DNA from: Lumbricus terrestris
Lineage: Eukaryota; Annelida; Clitellata; Crassiclitellata; Lumbricidae
Assembly (NCBI GenBank): GCA_949752735.1
Contig: OX457052.1
Location: 37,686,368-37,750,367, forward strand
DNA: 64,000 nucleotides
Direction: 5' to 3'
In this document: positions 47,435-59,100 of the stretch, in pieces
Layout of the letters: each line of letters starts with the position of its first letter
Position numbering within the stretch: the stretch's first letter is position 1
Program-made: the position numbers and the translations under genes
The notes under the pieces: generated by a model
Databases searched by the model: none
Seen by the model: only the letters and a program-made list of their open reading frames with translations
What the model was told of the DNA's origin: nothing

Positions 47435-50400
47435 ATGTTAAAAGTGATTCTTGGATCGAATGTGCTCATAATCATTGGATTTTTAAATCTGATAATCGGT
47501 AGGTAGATCGTTCTTCATTTGATAAGCTATTCGTAGTCTGCTCTGACATGATGTTGATAGCAATGGCTTCCACACTTCCTAAGCAATCGGGCTCGACCCC
47601 TCTCCTTCCATCATCCGGGGCCGCCTTCCCCTCAAGGGCATGTTTAACGTCATTTATTTTGCACGTTTTCTGATTCATTTTGTTTTTCACTGGGCGCAAG
47701 ATGTGCCGCCCTTAATATGATAGGGCTCCGTGGTTGATAGTAACTTCATACCTTGCTTTGTTTGGTATATAATCTTATCTAAGCCACTCATGTCACATAA
47801 TTATATTACATAGGCTTAATATACAGGCCTATATTGACGTGTTAACAGTCGCTTAGATAAGATTGCGCTAATGAGCAAAAGATTAGTTGATAATATTTAT
47901 AATAGGCTATATAATTATTTATTACCATTATTATTATTACTAAGTTTTTTATATCGCACCTTCAAGGTAAACTGCTCAGAAGCGCTCCCAGTCCAAACAC
48001 GGCAAGATAAGGCAGTGTCTAAGTGACGAAGGAACATAGTTGTGTAACCTCTAGGCACACGGCGGAGTGCAACAGGGAACCCATTCCCAGTTCTGGGCGC
48101 TAGGCACTGAGAAAGGTCGCCGCTGCAATATAGCAGTCCCATAGCGAGAGACTAAGAGTTCGGCTTGATGAGTCAATCGGTGAGCACATCGCCGCTGGAC
48201 TGCATATTTCTCGCTGGTACATGGGAGCCAGACTAGTGCAGAAACCCCATAGGCGCTCCGCTGTGGAAAAATAAACCAGACAGTGGTGTAGGCCCTACAT
48301 TCCGCGTGTAGACCGTTACTTGGCAAAATTTAGAGGTATGGCTTTTGTAAGACTGCCGCTGTGCGGAGAACTCGATCAAGACGATAATTTTATACACAAA
48401 ATAGGCTAATAATCTACAACAAAATGTTTGATGAGTCCTGAGACCGAAATCAAGGACATCAAACGCGAAAAATTAAATTCTTAATGTATGTATTTGTTTC
48501 TCTTCAGGTGACCAGGAGTCAGTGAGTTATGTAAACTATTCATTGACAAACATTGGCTTTCGGAGAACGACAGACAATTTGGCAGATGAAACATCAACGA
48601 CACCAAAGGTCACTGGCAAAGAAGACGCTTCAAACACTCTCCATGTAACTACATTCGCAATCTCAGATACTAAGACAGCTACAAAAATGCAGAATTCACT
48701 ACACACCACGAAGGAATCCTCAGTTGAAAATATATTTAGCATTTGCACCTCACTAGACTTCAGTACAGCATCTTACACAATAACAACAACCTCAACAGAC
48801 AAACGACTCAATAAAGTTGTAAACGGAAAAGCCCCGGCAAAGGGTGAAGTCGCTGAGGAATCCACTGTCCCCTTGACAACACTTGGCGCAACGAAATCAA
48901 CCGATGGCTCGAAACCGTCAAACGGTGAATTTCAAAATAATATTAGAAGTTTATTATTAATACCAATAAGGTATTGCAATAAACCGAAGCGTTTGTAGAA
49001 TGTAATATTATATTAATGCTAGAGTCGTGTTATTAGTGATAGGGCTTACCACTGAGCTTTATCGTAGTAAATTACTGTGGTAAATAGTTCTGCCTGAGAG
49101 CATGACAATTGAGCTTTGTTAACAATAGTCGTAGATCTCGAAAGGTTCACAATATACTTTTGGCTGTTGGTTATAAATTAGCAGTCCAGCGAGAGATGTA
49201 TTCACTAAGGAATCACGAGTTGGTTTGATACAAAGAATTGACAAGAACAATTTAATACAATCAGATTGGCAATCTACTACTCTGCAGAGAGTTTCAAGTA
49301 TTGATTATTGTAAGTTTCTACAGAAATGCAATTTGATAACATCGTCATTCATGAATCTCAAGAGAACAAGTTGAGATTCAATTAACGCGAAGCTCGTTCT
49401 TGTCGATTCTTTGTAAGAAAATTATAGTGGCTTATCGTAGATTTTTCCTCGCTGTTTAATGAGCATTTTTGGCAATAATATGTTAAGGTGGCGTCTTTAA
49501 AATTCCAAGGTTTGCAACTAGACCTACTTAGGTATATATAATAACTGACCATAATACAGCTGATGCAATGACGCATGACCAAACGACGATGAAAATGATC
49601 TTTACAAATGAAATTGGCAGCAAAGTATTCGCTTGACTACCAAGGATTCCAATCTGAGGCGCATGTACAATTGGCTCAAATGGTTTTAGTTTGTAACATT
49701 TTATTACCGTTCCAATTACTGATTGAATCTGCTTAAAATTTCCCGGTAAGAGCTGGCTCATTTGCGGTAAAGGCTGAAGCATTTTGATTTCATGATTCAT
49801 ACATTTTCAGTTGCAGAAAAGACAATCAGTTTGGTCTGGAAGTTCGACCAATCGAGTTTATGCAGCGTTAGAGATGTGGTCATCGCAAAGGATCTAGTCT
49901 ACGTTCTATGCGGTATCGTGAATAAAGAAACTCGTCGATACATGATGAATGTATTCGTTCACGAGAATAGAATACCTTATGATCTTCTAACGATTACTAT
50001 AGCCGAAGAGATTGGAGATGGTAATATAAACATGGTGGCCACGGAAGACACGAACCTTTTATACGTCCATGACCCGTCTTGCAAATGCATCTGGAAGTTA
50101 GACACGGCTAAGAATAGAGTTGACAAATGGTTGACAGTATCCGGCGATTGGTCAACTTTGTCTGTTGCCAATGACAATCATCTACTGGTGTTGAATGAGC
50201 TTGATAACCTCCTGTTTCTTCAGATTTTCGACCAAGACGCGAAACTCATTAGAAGTATTTCACTTCCCAGAGACTTCAGTCCTCCATTTGATGTGATTCA
50301 GAAACCTAATGGAGAATTCGTCGTCAGTCACATATCGAAAGAGACCCGTGGCACGTGTGTAAGTTCCCTAACCAATGACGGGCAAGTTACAAGTCAATTT

Positions 50401-50913
50401 GAGCTAAAAGATGTAGCGGGTTTCATTGATGCTCAAATGTTTTACTCTATAGGCAGACAGAGCATTTTTTCGTCTTATGTGAGAGCCTACATGGGCATTC
50501 TTGCGGCTGACGTATTCAGTGGGACCGTATATGTACTTGACTACTCTAATATGCAATGGAAATGGCACTTAACTGATCTTAGTGCCATCAGCGAAGTTTC
50601 AGAAGAGACTGCCATACAGACAACGAATTTCCGAAAAGCTGATGGCCGTATTATCCAGCAGTGCAAAGGAATGGTACATAGGCTGCGTGTGAGGTTGTTT
50701 GTGGATACGGAAAACGATGAATTTTTTGTTCAAGAGGATTACTTGAATAGCATGATATTATTTCTAACTGAAGCAAAAACATCCAAATCCAGCCAAATAA
50801 ATCATATATCGTTTGATAGTCATATATCTTATTACGACTCAAAGAAAAAGCAGTTTCTTACCGATCTTGACGGAATTGTGCACATTTGGACCTATTCGCA
50901 AAAAATAACCTAA
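47435..50913 (+). CDS. gene E: secreted mucin-stalk beta-propeller protein (3 exons)
   Basis: Exons 47435-47498, 48508-48924 and 49811-50913 join into 528 codons (527 aa), the longest of the array. Exon 1 is a signal peptide (core VLIIIGFLNLII) with donor GTAGGT. Exon 2 is the longest stalk, but both conserved cysteines are lost (NYSLTNIG for NCQLTNTC). Exon 3 opens VAEKTISLVWKFDQS and follows the propeller pattern (LLYVHDPSCKCIWKLD, NHLLVLNELDNLLFLQIFD, GEFVVSH). Its C-terminal part and 3' UTR are closest to gene A. The piggyBac element ends 23-27 bp before the ATG, so the ancestral leader is split. The product is probably secreted. Confidence 0.75.
47935..48330 (-). mobile_element. L2-type LINE 3' end (minus), intron 1 of gene E
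   Basis: Remnant frame (RRPFSVPSAQNWEW, then frameshifted RVPRGYTTMFLRHL) followed by GGGAGCGCTTCTGAGCAG and TATAAAAAACTTAG. 5'-truncated and decayed. Confidence 0.65.
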
Positions 50914-51088
50914 GATTCAAAGATGACTGGATACGATGCATAAAGTTTCGAATTCCTTAGACTCCATCCATGCTATGTTGTTAACGCATAGCTATTTTTA
51001 TGACCGTCCTTTCCGTCGCGTCCTGACAAGCAACATTATATTATCAGTCAGAAGAACATGCCTATCAGATTCTGCATCAATGTAACTT

Positions 51089-51169
51089 ATCGTCTGCTTA
51101 GAGTGCAATGGTGCTAACTCTAATGCATTTAGCAATGGAGTGTGTACCATTGCACTCTAAGCAGACGAT
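51089..51169 (+). repeat. perfect 24-bp hairpin in the gene E 3' UTR
   Basis: Arms 51089-51112 and 51146-51169 are exact reverse complements with a 33-base loop. It lies about 180 bp after the stop codon and before the polyadenylation signal. Confidence 0.85.
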
Positions 51170-51989
51170 ATGTACATATATACATATATATGCATAGGCC
51201 TATATATATAATTATATATAATTATATCTAATTCTATCTGAGATCTGCTGACCTCAGCTTCCGTGAGCATCTCGCCAATAGTTACGCAACACAATCAGAC
51301 ATTGAGTTTTCATTAAAAATTTGCGTCCGTGCCCCAACTCGCGAACACTCGTTCAGTGGCGGGGACGATGCGCAGAAGCATTCATACTAATTAGTAGGCC
51401 GATTCAAATTCATTCTGACGTTCATACGTACTTTACTAGGAACTTCACATCATGATAGTCTGCAGTACAGTACTGCCCTCTTACAGATTATTCTGTACAC
51501 GAGTGTTTTCTATTGAGTACTTTGATATCAGATACGGAATAAAATACGTTTCACCAATTATAGTCTAGTGGCTGACTTTTAAAATGTTGTTTGCTTTACT
51601 GTTTTGTTTCACCTTGCAAAAAATTACTTTTTTAAAGTGTACACAAATTCTGTATTATAGGCTTGCAGTTAACGCAATAACGCATAGTTCTTAGCTAAGA
51701 ATAGCCTAATTATTATCTAGATTCTTGTCTCATTTACAGAGTTGATTGGCATTTACTACGTTTAAATCAGTTGATTCATTGAGTCGAATTAATTTACGAA
51801 GTTCATCATTTAGGCTATATTCTGTCATTCTTCTTGTGTTAGACACCAGTCCTTAGTTCTATTCTTTGTGAAATAGAGGTATTAAAGTAAACCTGATTGA
51901 GAATTGTTTCTCGCTTGTTAGCCTTCCTTTTGTTTGCCACCGTAAATTCCCTTTATATCTGATGATTTTGAAGTCATTTATTTTCGTGC

Positions 51990-51995
51990 AATAAA
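51990..51995 (+). terminator. gene E polyadenylation signal
   Basis: AATAAA in the same context (GTGCAATAAAAGAAGAT) as after gene A. Confidence 0.75.
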
Positions 51996-52024
51996 AGAAG
52001 ATATGATTTGTCGAGCGAATGCTA

Positions 52025-52945
52025 TAAGCTAGGGTCCGAAGATTTACACTTGCATGAGATGAAATAGGGAATGATCCACCTTGACTTTCCAACGAAAACG
52101 GTTGATACGCCGCTGGGCTTCCACTTCCGGAGCTACCAATAGGCCTAACATGATTATGTATGACTGAGTTTAATTTCCGTGATTTCGGCGGTGGGCAAAA
52201 CGACACACGGCTGCGCATGCGCGGTCTTCATTCCAGCGACATTTATCTGAGGCCATTCCGCCATCCAACCTTTACCCAAATGTCTTACAAAGTTACTACT
52301 GCGAAGTATGGGAGACCGTGGACGAACGTGAAAAAATTCGAATTTCACATGTTCTTGAATTTGTAAGATGGACAATTGCAATCTTCTTGCATCAAGCTAT
52401 AGCCTAACATGCTTGCTATATACTGATATTAAAAGCCTTGTGTACCATTCGAAAAGTGAGTCCCACTGGATGTTCTTTTTTTACCCAAGTAACGGGGTAG
52501 TATCTAACATTCACAGGGGCTGGTTGCAACAATATTTAGGGAAGTAAGAAATTTAACACTTTTGCATAATCATCGTTGAAAATGTTCGATTGGGACCAGA
52601 GCTAGGCCTACAGTAACTGTCGCTTAGTGACCATGTCTTTGACCCATATAGGTGCATTTTGGTTAGCCAAATCACTTGCAATTGGTTATTTCTGTGATAG
52701 CTTTGCTGGCCTCTTTAAATTGAGGTCAATTTCCTAAGGTTCAATTTTACATTATTTTTTTGTACTCGAACTTCTTTTGGTGCTTGTCTCCCTCTGATGG
52801 CACTTGACATTTCTTTGGCACCTGCTATGGACTTTCCTTTGCATTGGCGGCATTTGACTCTGCATCCTGTCATGACCACCCCAATAAGACCCGAAAAGAA
52901 GCAACGTTGCATCGTTGTATTGCCCACGCAACAGCTAGAAGACAA
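52025..52945. repeat. 3' flank block shared with gene D (copy E)
   Basis: Partner of 44090-44910, without the SINE-like insertion. The minus-strand frame at 52715-52945 is not supported as a gene. Confidence 0.65.
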
Positions 52946-53436
52946 TGACGCATTGTACTAAAAACAAATTTGCCACATCTGGAATTACTAGAAACATTGA
53001 AATGCATTGTACGATCAAAATTGTAGACAAGTTGACGCCTTTGGCTTCAACTGCGATTGATTATCATTCGATACATCATACAAGTATAATTGTATAGGGA
53101 ATCACGTATCTGGTAGGCTACAAGTTAACTGATTCAACACTCGCACGAGACCAAGTCAAGCAAGAATCATCACTTTTAAAGCCATTTGACATCATTCTGT
53201 TTGCAACATGCTCTAGCGCTTGCAATAAGCAGTCAATCTTGCGATATTTCCAATTAACCAATGACAGAACTGATATAAAATTAATTGGAAGCACAAGTAA
53301 AAACGCCTTGTATAATATGTAGCCGTGCGCAATGTAATTTCTGTCTTTCGATTAATTTATATAACGCTTCGTTCAAACCAAACCGGAATAATATTTTCTC
53401 CAGTTGGGTTCAATATTCCTGTTAGGCTACATGAAT
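52946..53436. other. spacer before the hAT element
   Basis: I see no gene, repeat or conserved block here. Confidence 0.4.
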
Positions 53437-53444
53437 GGGTAATG

Positions 53445-54974
53445 CAGCGGTTCTCAACCTGTGGGTCGCGACCCCCACGGGGGTCGCCTGAACACTTCAG
53501 AAATTTTCAAAATATACATGTACGATTGTACGGCGTTGTAAGCGTGTAATGCCAAGTTCAACGCGATCCACTATATAATCCTATAGAAATTTAAAATAAA
53601 TTGTTACTTGTTCTTTTCCTATGATTAATTCTACAGATTGCGGCAGCTAATACAATTTTTGCCTTTACTTTTTTAACTTGAAAAAATGTAAATTTCTCTT
53701 TTGACATTCTTCTAAATTATAAAACAATACCCGGTTTGCTCAAAACATCTATGCAGTCTGCTATCGTCACTCGTCAGGCATATTTATGGGAGGATACTTT
53801 GGAGACAGAGGGGATTGGTCCCCCGAAGTTTGTGGTCGGTACTGAACTGTTTATAATCCCCCAATAATTCGGAAATATTTCCTAGGTATCATTATAAATT
53901 TCTACAGAGTTATCCACCGTTTACCCATATGGACTAATAGCCAATTTTGCTAAGATGGCCGCTTAAAATATACATTTACCGTGTGCAAATAAAAAAACTG
54001 TGAGCACTGAAATCATGAGTACTTTTGTTCAGATGACAGCTGCCCTAAAGTGCTACCAATGGTGTGCAATTTTTTTTTAAACTTAACAATTATGTGGAGG
54101 GTACATTTATTGAAGTTTTTAACCATGTCCTTCAGTACTGGAATTATGAGAATTTTTTTTAGATTAATAGATAAAATTGCGACCATTGCAGTGTGGGGAA
54201 AAATTAAACAATGGGAGGAGGATACTTTTTAAGTACTAAACCACAACTATCAGCAATGAAATGCTGTTAAAATGCTACCATTGCAGTGTGAGAATTCAAA
54301 AAGTTTTCCAATAAAATTATAAGGCACATCCCTAGCTCGCAAACCTCTGCTCATTCATAAAGAGCACAAGTAACGTTTATGAAATTGATAGACTTCCTAA
54401 ACGAATCAGCTAGGTGAAAAGAGTGTTAAGAAAGAAGAACTATTGACCAATATTGAAAGTAGTCTATTATTTAATAGTTGCAGCATGAATAGACAAACTA
54501 CAACGTCTTATTTGTAATGACATTTTGTCGGTCAAATCAATGAAACCCAACAAATAGACTGAAGCGCCATTCAAGTACTAAACATCTTAACTATGCAGGA
54601 AAGCATGACCAGTAGGCCATTTTTAAGAACAATGCTGATGACTCCAAGAAGGCGCATTTGAAATGGGATGTTTGGGGAGTTCCAGCAGCAAGACGTGGCA
54701 GTTGATGAAGTGTCACAAACTGAATAGACATAATTATGAAACTTCAATTGCCGAATAGGTAACCCTCAGAACCGCCATTACGAGTCAGGAAAACTCACAC
54801 AGTTGCCAAAAGCAATTTCGAATTATGAAGTAAAAATTTATAATAATGGACACAGGACAATAGTAAAATTGCTGTAACGGGGAGGAGGTAATTCGATAAA
54901 AAAAATTTGGAGGTCGTCACAACTATCCAAATCTTTTCAAGGGGTCGCCGCACCAAAAAGGTTGAGAACCGCTG
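53445..54974 (+). mobile_element. hAT transposon with perfect 8-bp duplication
   Basis: 1530 bp. The ends are CAGCGGTTCTCAACCT inverted repeats followed by a GGGTCG-type stretch. It is flanked by GGGTAATG (53437-53444, 54975-54982). Near 54510-54600 (+) a broken frame recalls the BED zinc finger of hAT transposases (CNDILSVKSMKPNK, then after a frameshift LKRHSSTKH). The rest of the transposase is unreadable. It lies right before the gene F promoter. Confidence 0.9.
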
Positions 54975-54992
54975 GGGTAATGGGTCAAAATG

Positions 54993-55215
54993 TGACGTCA
55001 CCATGTGACTTTATCTAGCCCCGCTACCCAACGATCAAGTATCAATCGATGACGCTGATAAACTGTGAGCAAAGAACTTCATCAAGTGTCGTACAGCAAC
55101 CACTTCGGGGGGAGGAGTTCTGTTTGCGTTACAGCAACCAATCACAGATCGTTGCCCTCAAGACACATTCTCAGAGTCTATCAAACACACATCTTGTACG
55201 ATACGATACGTTTGA
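54993..55215 (+). promoter_or_regulatory. gene F promoter-like module
   Basis: TGACGTCA at 54993-55000, GGAGGAGTTC near 55111, CCAAT at 55138-55142, then CTTGTACGATACGATACG. It begins only 18 bp after the hAT element and 10 bp after its target duplication. Confidence 0.5.
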
Positions 55216-55793
55216 AGACCCTCATGTGAACAGTTGCATATATTGTAAGTGAAGGATGTCGTATTTCGACTTCAAAATAACGAGGTCGTCGAATGGTTTT
55301 AGACAGCAAGAACAAGAGTCCCTGTTTGAAAGCTGCGGCTAAACGAAGACACATTGCATGTTTCATAATGGTAACCAGTAATTCGTTATGCAGCTAATCT
55401 CTGGTGGTCGCAGACACCGGTGTACATTTTTAATCCATGAAACTTGTTTCAACATTTACTGATCGTAATCGTAAACTCCACCTTTCTTAATTAAACGCAC
55501 CAGCGCAGTGAAAATCAAAATGCAAGCCTGAAACCAATTCGGAAGCGTTGGAAAATTCCGTTGCGGTCCGTTTCAACACTTGGACCAATGCAGAAGAAAC
55601 GTTTGTGCACAATGCAAATAGATAAGAAATGCGGCAGGTCGTTTAAATATTGAGTGGTGGTCAGAAGAAAACTGTCTGACGTCATAGTCGATACAATCAT
55701 CAACACCCAACGATGGCAATAAACTTTCTTTGAATTCTTAGTAATAATAATTGTTTACTCAAAATCTATGTCTGTGTTGACAACTCGTTTAGG

Positions 55794-55845
55794 ATGACGC
55801 CTCATTGTGGCATTGGCCACACCAAGAGTACGACTGCGAGTAAAT
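55794..55845 (+). promoter_or_regulatory. conserved leader block of the array (copy F)
   Basis: GACGCCTCATTGTGGC..GGCCACACCAAGAGTACGAC, matching the leader blocks of A to D. Confidence 0.4.
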
Positions 55846-56154
55846 AAATATTAAAGGATCAATATTCCGTTTCAACATGGGTAGTCGTCGTTTTCTGTAG
55901 GCCTATGCCGCTTACTGTGCTGACCACTGGAGCGCCGTTATAAGGCCAAGACCACACATGGTCATTATCAGAATCTCTTCATTATAAACAGGTTCAGTGC
56001 ATCCGCAGAGTAACCCATTACTGCGGACCCATTGAGATCGGTGCAAGTCAAAGACTTCTATCGTAGACATCTTGACGAACCTGCTGTTGACCGCAGTCTA
56101 CTTGGACCGTTGAGGATTCGCCATAGGCCTACGTGACTCAACTTTCTCCTGAAA

Positions 56155-59100
56155 ATGTTTCAAGTCTCTTGCTGTGTGATTTTGTTCCTGGTCATCTGGT
56201 TTCTAAATCTAACAGTCGGTAAGTAGAAAGTTCTTCAGTATAGATCTATTCAAGGCCGTCTATACTTTTTGCTAAAAGCAACTTAATTTATTGTTTATCA
56301 AAACAATCTTGTGAAAAAGTTGAAAGCGAGTCGCCATCGCGTAGGTACTCTGAGCGTGTCCTTAACTTGCAATAATATTGCTCAACGCTCATGCGCTTCG
56401 GCGTGAAACTTCGACTCAGTGTCCGCGCTGTGTAATCGGGAGCGCCTCTGAGCAGTTTTTCTGAATGGTCGCTATGACAAGTGCGCATACGTAGGGGAGA
56501 GTCGCCATGAATGGACCACCTAAGGCAAACTTAGGTTTACTGCATAAATGCTACTGACTTTCCAAAAGGAAAACATGCCATATGCTTGGTTGATTGTTCA
56601 TCTATGTTATTAATAAGCAAAAGACAGAAAATATTCGTGGATTTCTGAGAAATAACTAAACAAATCTGTACCCCTAAAAGTCCAATCAAGGCAACCTGCG
56701 TCCTTGAATGGACCGCATGGTGTCCTTGATTGGACCATTTGCCATGATTGAGACACAATATTTTAAAGACGTTTTTAAAAGGTAATTTTACCCAAAAAGC
56801 AAGGGAAACGCTTTAGAACACTTAGTGTCTAACCATACAGTTAAAAATATCAATGCACAACTGGAGTAGCTGAAATCAACTTAATATATGACTGGCATAG
56901 CCTCTGCCTGCAGACCAATTAGGACTACTTTGCCATAATAACCAGTGCAGGTCTAAATATAGACTATATACTATATAGACCTCTATATAGTGAAATTATA
57001 TGGCCTAGCTAACACTGGGAATAAATGATTGTGAAGTCGTACATTAGTACTCCGTTAAATCTATTTGAGTATATCTAATACAAGAAGAATTGCACGCAGT
57101 TCGCACAGAGGAACATCATCTTCATCTATAATAGCAGTGTATTGCTTCAGAGCAAAATGTTATAAAACTATTAAACCTACAACTGACATTTATTGCATAT
57201 TTTGAAATTATTCGTTCTATGCCTGCCAGAAGCATCGCCAAATCCCATGCCACACTGTCGACTATTGTTCGATAAAACATACGCCAAAAGAGGGTGGGCC
57301 TATTGCAATTGGTTAAAGAATCACAACAGGACATTGCAAGTACCGGTGTCCTTAAATGGACCACGTGCACCCAATAACATTGCAAGTAGGCCTACTGGTG
57401 TCCTGAAATGGACCGCACCCAAATTATCGGTCCAATTAAGGACACTTAATGTGGTCCATTTCAGGCAACAAGGACTACTTCTACTCACACTGTGATAGTT
57501 TAACAGGTGTCAGTCTTAGGGCTAAACCGAGTATTGTTGCTTAAACATGAAACCTAACTATGATTAAAACAAACGTGACTGCAATTTTTAAAGCTTGCCT
57601 AAATTGCCTACACTCATTGTCAGGTAGGGCAAAAATTAGATCAAGACTATGTGAAAAATAGTTTTTACCGCAACTAAATAAATGCTTAGGATTCCGTAAA
57701 ACTGATTGCGGCGGTACGATCAATATCCAATCGCGCAAGTATACAACATTTGAAAACGAAGCAAAAAATGCGTCTAGGGTGTTAAATGGCTGCGGTCCAA
57801 TTAAGGCAACGGTCCATTCCAGGTAACTCTCCCCTACATATATGATATCAACGACCTATATTTTTCCGATTTGCCGCTTGATATTTTTTTGGATTGAAAC
57901 GATTGCAAAGTTTGAGGTCAAAGTTTGATGTCATGTGGAATTTACTAACATCTCTCGCTAACGAATATGAATCAATAGATGACGGCCGACAAGTCACAAC
58001 ACCCGCCTCAGAAAGAGGAGTCTTTGTACGTTTTTAGGAATCAATTTTTTCCAACATCTCTCAAAAAGACATATCGTGAGTCTGCGATACGCTATATGTG
58101 AACAGTTGCCTCCTGAGTTCCAATCTTTTTCAGTTCCACCACCATCATTACTAATCACTGTCAACAACCTGGCTACCGGACCGCACAATTATTAGGCATA
58201 CAGTTTTATAAGCGCACATGAATCCACAAGCGATGGATGGAGCATTAGGCCTACAGTCTGTATAATAGAATATCAAGTTCGTTTCATTCCTGTGGTTTTA
58301 GTGTCTTGTGCATGAGCGCGTGAGGTGATGGAACGTATTTAGTCCTCCTGATGTTTTATTATGGCCTTGCTTTAGGTGACCAAGAGTCAATGAGTGATGT
58401 AAGCAGCCAATTGACGAACACTTGCGCTGGAAAAACGGTCGACGATTTGGCAAATGAAAGATCAACGAAACTCAAGAACATTGAGGAAGAAGCCTTTGAC
58501 GATTTGTTACATTCCGCAGATGGTATGACTACAAATTCTCTTCATAATGACCCGAATGCTGTTCAATCTAATTAATTAATAAATTATCAATCATAATCAT
58601 TATTGTTACTATTTCTATTATTTCTATTATTATTATTTATTACAATCATTAAATATTATTTTTGCGCCCGAGGTGAAATTTGAATTAATGGATCTTGTCG
58701 GCAGCACCGTGATTTCCAAAGTTTTACTAATCCGCCGTCTTTTGGAATTCTTTGGACTGACAGACTTTCCCCGCTTCATTACGCCAGATATTCTTACAAC
58801 TGGTCACAGCACAGTTTTCATTCAGATCAAAGTTCCTACTTTAAATTAGCGTTTTATCTCTGATCTTGCGCCCAAAATTAATATCTTCGTGATCTCATCC
58901 GCCTGCAGACTTCAGCATCCTCTCTTCGTCCACTACGTTCACGTGATAGACAATTATGCTAGACATGATCTCCAAGTCTCGCGAGCGTGGACTACATTGG
59001 GCAAAACTCGAGCTTTGATGTCATTTGTCCTACGCTTTGGAATCATTTATATCCGTTGACACGTTCTTCGTCATTGATTGGTACCGGAAGCAAATCTTTT

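Noticed and set aside
52715..52945. Minus-strand Cys-containing frame as a gene
   Set aside because: The paralogous copy at 44674-44916 is shifted in frame and the two proteins are not conserved, so coding is unsupported.
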